64,000 nucleotides of DNA, taken from assembly GCF_009696605.1 (NCBI RefSeq), contig NZ_VULR01000007.1, positions 62,001-126,000 of the forward strand, read 5' to 3'. This stretch comes from Anaerosalibacter bizertensis. GTDB taxonomy: Bacteria; Bacillota; Clostridia; Tissierellales; Sporanaerobacteraceae. The position numbers and the translations under genes were made by a program. The notes beneath the pieces are model-generated. The model did not search any database. It saw nothing but the letters and a program-made list of their open reading frames with translations, and was not told the DNA's origin. This document shows positions 9,663 to 18,700 of the stretch, in pieces. The first letter of the stretch is position 1. Every line of letters starts with the position of its first letter.

Positions 9663-10178
9663 ATGGAAAAATCTTATGTCCATGTGTATACAGGAAATGG
9701 AAAAGGAAAAACTACTGCTAGTATAGGACTTTCTATAAGGGCAGCTCTTGCAGGTAAGAAAGTATTTATAGGACAGTTTGTAAAGGGAATGGAGTATAGT
9801 GAGTTGAAGCTTGTAGACTATTTATCCAATATAGAAATTCAGCAGTTTGGCAGGGATTGTTTCATATATAATGATCCTACAGAAGAAGATATAGAAGCTG
9901 CAAAGAAGGGGCTAGAGATTTGTAAAAAGGTATTAGAAAGTGGAAAATATGATTTGGTAGTATTAGATGAATTAAATATTGCTTTGTATTACAAATTATT
10001 TTCTATAGAAGAGGCTATTGAAATAATTGAAAATAGGGATGACTCTGTAGAAGTAATAATTACAGGAAGATATGCACCAAAGGAAATAATAGCTTTAGCA
10101 GATTTAGTTACTGAAATGAAAGAAATAAAACACTACTATACAGAAGGTGTAGAAGCAAGAAAAGGTATAGAGTTCTAG
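9663..10178 (+). CDS. cobO: corrinoid adenosyltransferase (CobA/CobO/BtuR type)
   Basis: 171 residues. A P-loop near the N-terminus reads GNGKGKTT (residues 11-18), followed by 'GQFVKG' and 'LVVLDELNIAL', all diagnostic of the CobA/BtuR family. It transfers the adenosyl group of ATP to cob(I)alamin or cob(I)yrinic acid diamide to give the coenzyme B12 form. AGGTGG precedes the ATG. The next gene's ribosome site overlaps the stop codon, so the two are co-transcribed. No other cobalamin genes are in the window, consistent with corrinoid salvage. Confidence 0.93.
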   Translation: MEKSYVHVYTGNGKGKTTASIGLSIRAALAGKKVFIGQFVKGMEYSELKLVDYLSNIEIQQFGRDCFIYNDPTEEDIEAAKKGLEICKKVLESGKYDLVVLDELNIALYYKLFSIEEAIEIIENRDDSVEVIITGRYAPKEIIALADLVTEMKEIKHYYTEGVEARKGIEF

Positions 10179-10190
10179 GAGGGTCTGTAG

Positions 10191-11258
10191 GTGAAAAAGA
10201 AAATTATATTTATAATAGCTGTAGTATTGTTGGTTATTCCTATATTTATAATAAAAAATTATAGAAAGGAAAGTTCAAAAAATAAGGATAATATAGTGGA
10301 AGAAGTATGGTATGGAGAGAAGAAAGTCGCTTACTTAAGAGAGGTAGAAGGAAATTATATTTTAGAAATAGATGATGTTGTAAATAAAAAGAAGGGTAAT
10401 ATAGAAGGAATAGGTGGCTATTTACATAATATTAATTGGTCACCAGATGGAAATTATTTAACAGTTGATGGTGGAATAGAGGCTACTAGTACTACCTATA
10501 TAATTTCAGTAAAGGATTTAGAATTATTTGATAAAATATTTACCACTGGAAACACTGTCTGGTCGCCAGATTCAAAGAAACTTTTAATAGGTGTAGAAAA
10601 TAAGGAGGAAAATATAGATTTAGCAATATACTATCTTTGGAGCCAAAGAGCAGAGCCTTTGCTTGAGGCTAAAGAAGGTTATGACTATTACCCAGAGTAT
10701 TGGAAAGATGATAATGTAGGATGTGCAAAGGTGTCTGGTGAAAATAAAGAGTCTTTTCAAATTAAGTATAAGCCTTCCCTAGAAGAAAAGATAATGTCAA
10801 TAGCTATGAACAAGAAAGAAATAGATAGTAAGGAATTAAAAACAATAATTTCAAAATTACCTGAAATAGACTTAGAAAATCTTGAAAAGATATATGGGGA
10901 AGGCAGTGATATAAAGATATTAAACTGGCTTTCAAAACAAAGTATTAAAGATAAAGAAGATATTGAAAGTATATTAAAAATATCATTAAATCTCTATGAT
11001 GAACAGCATACTATTATTTCAAATTTAATGAAGGATCTTTATTTAAAGGATAAAATTACATTTATAAAGGCTTTAGCTAAAGTGCCAAAAGCTATGGAGG
11101 AAACTGCATATGCCTTTAAAACTTTTGAGCTTTATGAAACTGGAAATGAAGATATGATAAAGGATTTAGATATGTTTTCAAGTTCCAATGTACTTACAGA
11201 GGAAGAAAAGAAACTTGCTGTAGAATTTTTAAATATATATGATCTTTGTGGAATATGA
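10191..11258 (+). CDS. membrane-anchored protein with TolB/WD40-like repeats, unknown function
   Basis: GTG start with AGGAGGG at 10177-10183, coupled to the stop of the adenosyltransferase gene. 355 residues: Lys-rich start, one hydrophobic helix (about 5-22) acting as signal anchor, then an extracytoplasmic part with two beta-propeller-like blades ('INWSPDGNYL', 'TVWSPDSKKLLIG'). The second half (from about residue 200) is a helical, Lys/Glu-rich region. No lipobox cysteine and no catalytic motif. Co-transcription with the B12 gene may be positional only. Confidence 0.75.
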   Translation: MKKKIIFIIAVVLLVIPIFIIKNYRKESSKNKDNIVEEVWYGEKKVAYLREVEGNYILEIDDVVNKKKGNIEGIGGYLHNINWSPDGNYLTVDGGIEATSTTYIISVKDLELFDKIFTTGNTVWSPDSKKLLIGVENKEENIDLAIYYLWSQRAEPLLEAKEGYDYYPEYWKDDNVGCAKVSGENKESFQIKYKPSLEEKIMSIAMNKKEIDSKELKTIISKLPEIDLENLEKIYGEGSDIKILNWLSKQSIKDKEDIESILKISLNLYDEQHTIISNLMKDLYLKDKITFIKALAKVPKAMEETAYAFKTFELYETGNEDMIKDLDMFSSSNVLTEEEKKLAVEFLNIYDLCGI

Positions 11259-11263
11259 AGTTA

Positions 11264-11294
11264 AAAAAATGGAGACATAATGTCTCCATTTTTT
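11264..11294. terminator. bidirectional hairpin terminator
   Basis: Arms 11264-11277 and 11281-11294, an A-run on the left and a T-run on the right, separating the convergent 10191 gene and rubrerythrin. Confidence 0.9.
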
Positions 11295-11303
11295 AGATTT
11301 AAT

Positions 11304-11849
11304 CTAGAATTTTTTAAATAATTCCTTTTTAGCACCACAGATAGGGCATTTGTCTTCAGCCTCGTTAGCTGCTGTATATCCACAGATAGGACATACATAC
11401 ACTTCATTGAAGTCTACATCTTTTCCAGCATCTACTGCATCTTTTGCTTCTTGGAACAAAGCTGCATGTAGTTTTTCTGCTTCTAATGCGAAATTCATAG
11501 ATCTTATAGCTTGTTTTTCATCTTGAAGTTCTGCAACTGCTATGTAAGCAGGATACATTTGTTCTACTTCAAATAATTCACCGTTTATAGCTCCTTGTAA
11601 GTTTTCAGAAGTAGTTCCAAGTCCAAATCCTGCTCCAGCTGTAACTGAGAAATCTCCACTTTCATCTTTCATTACTTTAAAATGGCTTGTAGCATGGATT
11701 TGTTCTGCATAGGAAATAGCTTTAAAAAGTCTTCCTACATTTTCAAAACCGTCTTTTTCTGCTTTATCTGCCCAAGCTAAATATCTCATATGAGCTTGAC
11801 TTTCACCGCCAAAAGCTGAACGTAAATTTTCTGCTGTCATTGCATTCAT
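11304..11849 (-). CDS. rbr: rubrerythrin
   Basis: 181 residues. The ferritin-like four-helix domain begins 'NLRSAFGGESQAHMRYLAWADKAE' in sense, with the diiron Glu/His ligands in 'GESQAHMRY', 'SYAEQIHA' and 'ALEAEKLHA'. The C-terminal rubredoxin-like [Fe(SCys)4] knuckles are C153-x2-C156 and C168-x2-C171. It reduces hydrogen peroxide in anaerobes using electrons from rubredoxin or NADH-linked reductases. It lies just downstream of perR on the same strand, so peroxide control is likely. AAGGGGGAA precedes the start; a second ATG (M4) is possible. Confidence 0.96.
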   Translation of the reverse strand: MNAMTAENLRSAFGGESQAHMRYLAWADKAEKDGFENVGRLFKAISYAEQIHATSHFKVMKDESGDFSVTAGAGFGLGTTSENLQGAINGELFEVEQMYPAYIAVAELQDEKQAIRSMNFALEAEKLHAALFQEAKDAVDAGKDVDFNEVYVCPICGYTAANEAEDKCPICGAKKELFKKF

Positions 11850-11887
11850 TAAAAAATTCCCCCTTAATAGTATTGTTTATATATTTG

Positions 11888-11923
11888 ATCATGGGCCAAT
11901 TGGACCTTCAACTGGCCCATGAT
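11888..11923. other. hairpin between perR and rbr
   Basis: Arms ATCATGGGCCA (11888-11898) and TGGCCCATGAT (11913-11923). It could be a weak terminator that lets some perR transcripts reach rbr, or a processing or stability hairpin. There is no strong U-tract on the minus strand. Confidence 0.5.
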
Positions 11924-11939
11924 TTTATAACTTGAATTA

Positions 11940-12359
11940 TTAGGTTGATTTTAAGCAATCTTTACATATACCTTCATAATATATTTTCCTTTTATTTATA
12001 ATGAAACCCTTTATATCTTCTTCACTTATATTAGATGTATTAATATTGAAATCATATATTTTATTACAAATTTCACATTTAAAATGTCCGTGTGCAGATG
12101 TATCTATATCATATCTAGACTCTTTATCATCAATGGATACAAGATTTACTATATTTTTTTCTAAAAACAACTCTAATGTATTATATATACTAGTTTTAGA
12201 AAGGGTAGGTATATCTTCTATTAATTCTTTATATATTTCATCTACTGTAGGATGATATTTATTATCCTTTAAGTATTGAAGTACTTTTATTCTAATAGTT
12301 GATGGCTTAATATCATGTTCTTTTAAGTATTTTCTTGCTGAATCTGTTTTAAATGCCAT
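11940..12359 (-). CDS. perR: PerR-type Fur-family peroxide repressor
   Basis: 139 residues: N-terminal winged helix and C-terminal dimer domain. The regulatory metal ligands match PerR: H36, D84, H90, H92 and D103. The aspartate at 103, rather than glutamate, separates PerR from Fur. The structural zinc site is C95-x2-C98 and C132-x2-C135. With iron bound, PerR represses peroxide-defence genes and is inactivated by histidine oxidation. A PerR-box-like palindrome covers its own transcription start. Rubrerythrin follows 90 bases downstream on the same strand. Confidence 0.93.
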   Translation of the reverse strand: MAFKTDSARKYLKEHDIKPSTIRIKVLQYLKDNKYHPTVDEIYKELIEDIPTLSKTSIYNTLELFLEKNIVNLVSIDDKESRYDIDTSAHGHFKCEICNKIYDFNINTSNISEEDIKGFIINKRKIYYEGICKDCLKST

Positions 12360-12396
12360 CTTAAAAAATCCCCTTTCATTTGTAACGACTTCAGTT

Positions 12397-12411
12397 TTGT
12401 AATGATTACAA
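12397..12411. promoter_or_regulatory. PerR box
   Basis: TTGTAATGATTACAA is a perfect 7-1-7 inverted repeat, very close to the PerR box consensus. It lies just downstream of the -10 element, over the expected transcription start, so bound PerR should block its own promoter. Confidence 0.8.
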
Positions 12412-12416
12412 TTTAT

Positions 12417-12445
12417 ATTATAAATTGTTTAAAATTATTTGTCAA
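12417..12445 (-). promoter_or_regulatory. perR sigma-A promoter
   Basis: On the minus strand: TTGACA (12440-12445), exactly 17 bases, TATAAT (12417-12422). Both hexamers are perfect consensus. Confidence 0.85.
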
Positions 12446-12619
12446 GTTCTTTAGTAATAATGAAATATTTAACAATCGACTTTATATTTTATATATTCCC
12501 TTTATTTTTCAAAAAAACATTATATTTGCTCTAACTTTACGATTAAAGAAAAATATAGTATAAATATATGTATGCCTTTTAAAATACCAATAGAAAATTT
12601 AACAAAAGGAGATGACTAT

Positions 12620-12874
12620 ATGCAGAAATATTTTCCAAAGGGAGTATGTAGTAGAGAGATAATTTTTGATGTAGATGGGGGTAAAATAAAAGATGTAGAG
12701 TTTGTAGGAGGATGTGAGGGAAATCTAAAAGGCATATCTCATCTTGTAGAGGGAATGGATATAGATGAAGTAATAGACAAGCTTTCTGGAATTAGATGTG
12801 GATTTAAAAACACATCTTGTCCAGATCAGTTTTCTAAGGCACTGAAAGAATATAAAGAAAAAGCAAATAGCTAA
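12620..12874 (+). CDS. TSCPD-domain protein (TIGR03905-like), 84 aa
   Basis: The start is set at ATG 12620 with AAAAGGAG upstream; the ATG at 12572 lacks a ribosome site. The sequence 'FPKGVCSREIIFDVDGGKI' and the C-terminal 'CGFKNTSCPDQ' fit the short TSCPD family, related to the zinc-binding C-terminal domain of vitamin B12-dependent ribonucleotide reductase. Cysteines fall in four places (GVCS, GGCEG, RCGF, TSCP) and could bind a metal. Function is unknown. It converges on the 12882 gene with a seven-base gap. Confidence 0.82.
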   Translation: MQKYFPKGVCSREIIFDVDGGKIKDVEFVGGCEGNLKGISHLVEGMDIDEVIDKLSGIRCGFKNTSCPDQFSKALKEYKEKANS

Positions 12875-12881
12875 CGATATG

Positions 12882-14630
12882 CTATTTGCTTTTTTTCCAC
12901 TTATTTAAATCTATTATTTTTCCTATATTTTTAACATTTTTATTTTTATTTTCTTTTAATATATTAAATACTGCTTTTCCTAAGTTGGTAATACTTATAG
13001 TAGAAACAGAATTTTCTTTAAAATAGGATGCTTCTTTAAAGGTTAATAACCCCATATTTTCAAATAGATATATTATTTTCTCATCAAATATTGGAGTATC
13101 AATATAGATATATTTAATATCATCATAATTATATATCATATCTGGAGTCAAATTACTTAAATTATCTATTATATTAAATTTGTAATCCTGTTCAATACTT
13201 TTATAATCTGCACCTGCAAACTTTTCCCAAGACATTATATTCCAAATATAATCTATAAACAAAGCTAGTTTTTCAAATCTTTTTAACTCAATATATTCAC
13301 TTTCTTTTTCATAAGGTATGATTCTATTTTTATTTATAGTCAATATATAATTGCATAGTGAGAAATTATAAAAAAGGTGGATTAGAGGAAGATCTGTTTG
13401 CACTATATTTTTAGTTGTTTTTGCCATCATATCCTGAGTAATTAGATTATTTAAATCTAACAAATACTTATTTTCCATATATTTATTTTTTTTAGATATT
13501 GTTACATTGTTATTTCTTATATAAAATAAATATTTTTCATAGTTATTTAAGAACTCTATAGCCTCTTTATTTAAATTGTCCTTAATAGGTTGGTCTAGAT
13601 TTTTATCCCAATATAAAGGCATGTTTATAGGTTTTGCAGGTTTAAAGTATTCATCCCTTTTTTTACTTATTGTAAGCATTTCTTCATAGGATTTTTCATA
13701 CCTTTTTTTATTTTTTTCGTCTTTTAAAAATTTAATATATTTTTTTAAAGTTGCAATATAAGAGTTTAATTTAGTTTTGCTAGGTATGAAATCATCAAAT
13801 ATACCTTCTTTAATCAATCTATTAAGATTTATTTTATCTAAATCATAAAGGGTATAGTCTAAATCGAACAAATAGTATTCGTATATATCTATTAGATTTT
13901 TAATATGTTTATTTACAGTGCTTTTGGTTAGGTCTTTTTCCAGAAAAGACTCAAATTCATCTAATTCTTCTGCCAACTGTATATCATTTTCATCATTAAA
14001 TCCTAAGACATCGTATATACAGTCTGTATAGATTTTATATACATTTAAACTATATTTTCTAAGGTATTCTTCCATTAGAATATTATTTTCTTTATCTTTA
14101 ATGGATTCATAATCTAGAAATATTTTTTCCAAAAATGTGTTTTTAGAGAAGTCAGGAAGAAAGCTAATATCCCCAACAAATTTTTCATATATAATTACTT
14201 TTGATACCCTTCCAAATATAAGTTCTGATTTATCTACTATTTTAGAAAGTTCTGGTTCCCATACAATATGATGTTTATTACATAGAAGGTCTTTTACATA
14301 CATTAAATCGTCTTTTATATTTTTAATTTCATATAGACTTATGTGGGACTTGTTCCTTTCTAAAAGTATTTCTTTTTCTAAATCATTTAATTTATCAGGA
14401 GAATCCTCTATGAAATGCTCTATGAAATTTTTACCATATTTAGTTATATAGTCTAGGCTTATCCAAACATTGAAAGCTGTACTGGTTCTTCTTTCATCGA
14501 AATCTGGATAGTAGAATGGAATAGTCTTGATATTGTTTTCCCTTTGAAAAAAAGTATCTATATAATTAAGTAGTTTTTTTGTAGCACTTTCTTGAATACT
14601 CATAATCTGCTCATAATCAAGTTTCTTCAT
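12882..14630 (-). CDS. large hypothetical protein, 582 aa
   Basis: The start is chosen at the ATG whose first base is 14630, with GGAGG a few bases upstream; two further upstream ATGs are in frame but badly spaced. The product is helical and rich in Lys, Asp, Asn and Tyr, begins 'MKKLDYEQIMSIQESATKKL' and has no signal peptide or membrane helix. The last 100 residues ('LFENMGLLTFKEASYFKE' then 'ISITNLGKAVF') look like a winged helix. I do not recognise the family. Its base composition looks like that of its neighbours. Confidence 0.75.
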   Translation of the reverse strand: MKKLDYEQIMSIQESATKKLLNYIDTFFQRENNIKTIPFYYPDFDERRTSTAFNVWISLDYITKYGKNFIEHFIEDSPDKLNDLEKEILLERNKSHISLYEIKNIKDDLMYVKDLLCNKHHIVWEPELSKIVDKSELIFGRVSKVIIYEKFVGDISFLPDFSKNTFLEKIFLDYESIKDKENNILMEEYLRKYSLNVYKIYTDCIYDVLGFNDENDIQLAEELDEFESFLEKDLTKSTVNKHIKNLIDIYEYYLFDLDYTLYDLDKINLNRLIKEGIFDDFIPSKTKLNSYIATLKKYIKFLKDEKNKKRYEKSYEEMLTISKKRDEYFKPAKPINMPLYWDKNLDQPIKDNLNKEAIEFLNNYEKYLFYIRNNNVTISKKNKYMENKYLLDLNNLITQDMMAKTTKNIVQTDLPLIHLFYNFSLCNYILTINKNRIIPYEKESEYIELKRFEKLALFIDYIWNIMSWEKFAGADYKSIEQDYKFNIIDNLSNLTPDMIYNYDDIKYIYIDTPIFDEKIIYLFENMGLLTFKEASYFKENSVSTISITNLGKAVFNILKENKNKNVKNIGKIIDLNKWKKSK

Positions 14631-14780
14631 ATACATCCTCCAAAGAATTAAAATTTTATTTAAATTGTATACTATCATTATATATTAAACAAGATTAATT
14701 TGCATAAATATAAGGGTGTGAAATATTTAAAAAATTTGATATTATACTTTTAAGTATAAGTTTTTTTTAGGAGGGGTCAA

Positions 14781-16478
14781 ATGTTAAAATTTAAAGATTA
14801 TGAATATAAAAGGCCAGATATGGAAAAGGTTGAAGAAGAAATTATGTATTTGATAGAAGAATTTGAGAAGGCAAATTCTTCTAAAGAACAAAATGAAATC
14901 ATCGGAAAAATAAACGGTATAAGAGAAGAAGTAGAATCTATGTCTAATTTAGTTTATATAAGACATTCGATAAATACTTTAGATGAATATTATGAAAAAG
15001 AGCAAGAATTTCTCGATGAAAACATGCCTTTATATGAGAATTTAATATCTAGATATATGAAGGCTTTAGTTAATTCTAAATTTAGAAATGAATTAGAAGA
15101 AAAATGGGGCTCCCATTTATTTAATCTATCAGAAATTAAATTAAAAACTTTTTCTGATGAAATAATAGAGGACCTAGTTACTGAAAATAAGCTAGTATCT
15201 GAATACGATAAATTAATAGCTTCAGCTAAAATAGTATTTAAAGGTGAAGAGAGAAATCTATCCCAAATGCAACCTTTTATGCAATCTACAGATAGAAACA
15301 CAAGGAAAGAAGCCTATGAAGCTTACATAGGATTTTTTGAAGAAAATGAAGACAAGTTTGATACTATCTATGATAAATTAGTAAAGGTAAGGGATGGTAT
15401 AGCTAAGAAATTAGGTTTTAAGAATTTTGTAGAACTAGGATATGCTAGAATGGGAAGAACAGACTATGATGCAGAAATGGTAGCGAATTATAGGAAACAA
15501 GTATTTGAAGACTTAGTGCCAGTAGTGGTGAAACTAAAGGATAGACAAAGACTTAGACTAGGCCTTAATGAGCTTAAATATTATGATGAGCCACTAGAGT
15601 TTTTAACTGGAAATGCTATTCCAAAGGGAAGTCCTGAATGGATACTTGAAAATGGAAAGAAAATGTATAATGAACTTTCTAAAGAAACAGCTGAATTTTT
15701 CAACTTCATGGTAGAAAGAGAGCTTATGGATCTTGTAAGTAAGAAAGGAAAAATGAGTGGTGGATATTGTACCCATATAACGAAATACGATTCTCCTTTC
15801 ATATTTTCCAATTTCAATGGTACTAGTGGAGATGTAGATGTTTTGACCCATGAGGCAGGCCACGCTTTTCAATTTTATTTAAGTAGATCTTTTGAAGTGC
15901 CAGAATATCATTCCCCTACATTGGAAGCTTGCGAAATCCATTCTATGAGTATGGAATTTATAACTTGGCCTTGGATGGAACTTTTCTTTGAGGAAGATGT
16001 AGAAAAATATAAATTTAGCCATTTAAGTGGAGCAGTTAACTTTATACCTTATGGAGTAACAGTAGACGAGTTTCAGCATTTTGTATATGAAAATCCAGAA
16101 GCTACTCCTGAAGAGAGAAAAGCTAAGTGGAGAGAAATAGAGAAGAAATACCTTCCATTTAGGGATTATGAAGAAAATGACTTTTTAAATAGGGGTGGAT
16201 ATTGGTTTAGACAAGGGCATATATTCCAAGTTCCTTTTTACTATATTGATTATACTTTAGCTCAAGTATGTGCATTCCAATTTTGGATAAAGGCAATGGA
16301 AGGAGACGGCGAATTTTGGGAAGATTATTTAAGATTATGTAGGGCTGGTGGAAGTGATTCTTTCTTAAATCTTGTAAAATTAGCTGGACTTAAAAATCCA
16401 TTTGTAGACGGAACAATAAGAGAAGTTATAAAACCTATAAGTAAATGGTTAGATTCAGTAGATGATACTGAGTTTTAA
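14781..16478 (+). CDS. pepF: M3 family oligoendopeptidase F
   Basis: 565 residues, the normal size for clostridial M3 oligoendopeptidases. The zinc motif is H357-E-x-x-H361 in 'THEAGHAFQ', with the third ligand Glu expected in 'PTLEACEIHSMSMEF'. It cleaves peptides of roughly 6-20 residues in the cytosol. AGGAGGGG precedes the ATG. A small hairpin (14742-14759) followed by eight T's lies in the upstream region and could end upstream transcription or shape the leader. Confidence 0.94.
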   Translation: MLKFKDYEYKRPDMEKVEEEIMYLIEEFEKANSSKEQNEIIGKINGIREEVESMSNLVYIRHSINTLDEYYEKEQEFLDENMPLYENLISRYMKALVNSKFRNELEEKWGSHLFNLSEIKLKTFSDEIIEDLVTENKLVSEYDKLIASAKIVFKGEERNLSQMQPFMQSTDRNTRKEAYEAYIGFFEENEDKFDTIYDKLVKVRDGIAKKLGFKNFVELGYARMGRTDYDAEMVANYRKQVFEDLVPVVVKLKDRQRLRLGLNELKYYDEPLEFLTGNAIPKGSPEWILENGKKMYNELSKETAEFFNFMVERELMDLVSKKGKMSGGYCTHITKYDSPFIFSNFNGTSGDVDVLTHEAGHAFQFYLSRSFEVPEYHSPTLEACEIHSMSMEFITWPWMELFFEEDVEKYKFSHLSGAVNFIPYGVTVDEFQHFVYENPEATPEERKAKWREIEKKYLPFRDYEENDFLNRGGYWFRQGHIFQVPFYYIDYTLAQVCAFQFWIKAMEGDGEFWEDYLRLCRAGGSDSFLNLVKLAGLKNPFVDGTIREVIKPISKWLDSVDDTEF

Positions 16479-16483
16479 TTAAA

Positions 16484-16511
16484 AAGCTATCCTAATTTTT
16501 TAGGATAGCTT
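16484..16511. terminator. hairpin between convergent genes
   Basis: Arms 16484-16495 and 16500-16511 (AAGCTATCCTAA and its complement), between pepF and the 16526 gene. Confidence 0.75.
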
Positions 16512-16525
16512 ATGATATTCTCCTG

Positions 16526-17407
16526 TTAGAAGTTCAATATCTCTATTAAATATTCCATTTCTTCAAGTATTATTTTAAGGTGGTAGTTAAATACTATATC
16601 CATTTCAATCATTGCATTTCTATGGGAATGTGGAACTTTTTTATCATACATTTTTTCCAATACTTGGGTATTTGTTCTATTAATTATAGGGTCAAAGTCT
16701 ATACTTGAGAGTATACTTAGATTATCATATATATCCTTAAAAGAATCATAGGTATTTTTCAGATGTTTACAATCTTCACCTTTACAAATATTTAACTCTA
16801 CTTCTTCTCTTAAGGTGCCATAATAATCTTCCAATGTTTTCAAATTGTTTTTTATATGTTCAAGTTCTCCTATATTTATATCTTTGTTTTTCCATATAAG
16901 GCTTTCTATTAAATTTAAACTTTCAGCTAAAATATTATTACAAGAGAAATGGACTTTGTCTTTAAAATTGGGAGGCAGTATAAAGAAGTTAACAAGGGTT
17001 GCAATTATTATTCCTACAAAGGTATCTAATGTTCTATATAAACTATAGTTCAATCTATTTCCAGGTTCTTGATTATATGTTATAGATAAAAATACTATAG
17101 CTGCAATAGTAGCAGATTTTTTCCATTCTAAAACATTACATAGATGTATGATTATAATAACCCCCATACCAATGATAATAGGGTTTGTTGGTGATATAAG
17201 TGAGCAAACAAGTCCTAAAGCAGCCCCTAAAACTGTTCCAAGCATTCTACTTTTTCCAGCTTTAAAAGAGCCAGCAACAGAAGATTGCATGGCAATTATT
17301 GCAGCAATTCCCGCAAAAAATGGACTCTTTAACTTTATAATTTGTGCTATGAATATGGTTAGAGAAACAGCTATTGCAGTTTTAACAGTTCTCATACCAA
17401 TTTTCAT
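16526..17407 (-). CDS. aromatic acid exporter (ArAE/FUSC-like) family membrane protein
   Basis: 293 residues. The N-terminal half holds about five membrane helices with 'AGIAAIIAMQSSVAGSFKAG' and 'RMLGTVLGAALG', signatures of the ArAE_1 family. The C-terminal half is cytoplasmic and helical. The family is thought to export aromatic acids or act in envelope stress; the substrate here is not known. It is monocistronic, with a weak ribosome site (AAGGATG). Confidence 0.82.
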   Translation of the reverse strand: MKIGMRTVKTAIAVSLTIFIAQIIKLKSPFFAGIAAIIAMQSSVAGSFKAGKSRMLGTVLGAALGLVCSLISPTNPIIIGMGVIIIIHLCNVLEWKKSATIAAIVFLSITYNQEPGNRLNYSLYRTLDTFVGIIIATLVNFFILPPNFKDKVHFSCNNILAESLNLIESLIWKNKDINIGELEHIKNNLKTLEDYYGTLREEVELNICKGEDCKHLKNTYDSFKDIYDNLSILSSIDFDPIINRTNTQVLEKMYDKKVPHSHRNAMIEMDIVFNYHLKIILEEMEYLIEILNF

Positions 17408-17595
17408 ACTACCAACATCCTTCCAAGAATTTTCATCTATATAAATTTAATATAATTATATCAATGTTTTATTTTTAGTACAAGGAAGTGAAAACTATAT
17501 TTTTTGTTACAATATATAGTATAGTTATTATAGAGTTGAAAAAAACTACATATAATGTAAAGTATAGTTATAGATAAATATCAGAGGTGCTTTTT

Positions 17596-18276
17596 ATGAA
17601 AAAAAATAGAAAAAAATTGAAATGGCTTTTAATAGCAGGTTTTGTAGGCTTTCTCATATACCTTATTTCTACTGTAAATATATATGATAAGGAAAGCTTA
17701 ATAGATTTTTTTACCACAGCAAAAGTAAGTACAAATTTTGGAATGTTTTTTACTATAGCTACAGCTGTATTAGTTGTGTTTTTCGTACCTATATCCTGGT
17801 TAAATGCTTTTGGGGCTTTCTTTTTTGGCTTAAAAGGATTTATATATATTTTTATTGGAGGAATAGTAGGCTCTATAGTATCTTTTTACATAGCACGGGT
17901 TTTTCAAGATGATGTAATGAAAATTGTATATAAAATCTATAATAGAAAGAAGAGAAAAGTCAGTTTAGATGAAGTGAAAGGGAAGATAGAGAAATTTGGA
18001 ATTGGTTATGTGTTTTTCTTGAGAAGTATGCCTTTCATACCCTTTAGTGTGGCTAATTTTGTATCGGGTGTTACATCTATTAAACTTAGAGATTATATAT
18101 TGGGAACAATTTTAGGCCTTGGACCAGGCCAATTTATAACTACCTTTTTCTTTTCAAGAGCAGTTAATTTAAAGGAAGATCCAATAGGGGCTATTATAGG
18201 GGCTAGTATCAAGATTATATATGTTGGTATAGTCATACTTTGGCAAAGAAATAGTAAATTTAAATCTAAAGAATAA
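17596..18276 (+). CDS. TVP38/TMEM64 (VTT domain) membrane protein
   Basis: 226 residues from ATG 17596 (AGAGGTG upstream; the GTG at 17587 lies inside that site). Five or six membrane segments. The central VTT/SNARE-assoc region reads 'FGAFFFGLKGFIYIFIGGIVGS' in part and continues with 'FLRSMPFIPFSVANFVSGV' and 'TILGLGPGQF', typical of DedA/TVP38 proteins involved in lipid flipping and envelope homeostasis. Its last bases overlap the -35 element of the flagellar promoter. Confidence 0.85.
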   Translation: MKKNRKKLKWLLIAGFVGFLIYLISTVNIYDKESLIDFFTTAKVSTNFGMFFTIATAVLVVFFVPISWLNAFGAFFFGLKGFIYIFIGGIVGSIVSFYIARVFQDDVMKIVYKIYNRKKRKVSLDEVKGKIEKFGIGYVFFLRSMPFIPFSVANFVSGVTSIKLRDYILGTILGLGPGQFITTFFFSRAVNLKEDPIGAIIGASIKIIYVGIVILWQRNSKFKSKE

Positions 18277-18293
18277 CCCTACTTAGTCGATAT
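18267..18293 (+). promoter_or_regulatory. sigma-D (sigma-28) flagellar promoter
   Basis: TAAA (18267-18270), exactly 15 bases, then GTCGATAT (18286-18293), one mismatch from the GCCGATAT form of the sigma-28 -10 element. It sits 30 bases before flaG, and sigma-28 drives late flagellar genes such as fliD and fliS. Confidence 0.8.
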
Positions 18294-18323
18294 ATAAAAT
18301 AAGAGTAAGAGAGGGGGATATAT

Positions 18324-18689
18324 ATGAGAGTTGGAGAAAGTTTATCTATACCTAAGGCTAATTATATGACTGTAGGCGAAGAAATAAATAATTTAAATAT
18401 TGATAAACACATAAATTCAAATATTAAAAAAGGACAAGGTTCCTTCCCAGAAGATAAAAAATATACAGAAGATGAAATTATAAAAGGAATAGAAGAAGCC
18501 AATGAGAAATTTATTATATATGATAGAAGATTTGAATTTTCAATTCATGATAATACAAAACAAATAATGGTAAAAGTAATAGATGTAAATACTGATGAAG
18601 TAATAAGAGAAATACCTCCAGAAAAAATATTAGACCTGGTGGCTGCTATTTGGGAAATAACAGGGATAATGGTAGATGAAAGGATATAG
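18324..18689 (+). CDS. flaG: FlaG family flagellar protein
   Basis: 121 residues. A variable N-terminus is followed by the FlaG domain (about 55-120): 'FSIHDNTKQIMVKVIDVNTDEVIREIPPEKILDL'-like, seen here as 'VIDVNTDEVIREIPPEK'. FlaG proteins influence filament length or assembly. GAGGGGG precedes the ATG. First gene of the flaG-fliD-fliS-flgN-like operon. Confidence 0.92.
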   Translation: MRVGESLSIPKANYMTVGEEINNLNIDKHINSNIKKGQGSFPEDKKYTEDEIIKGIEEANEKFIIYDRRFEFSIHDNTKQIMVKVIDVNTDEVIREIPPEKILDLVAAIWEITGIMVDERI

Positions 18690-18700
18690 GTGGTGATATT

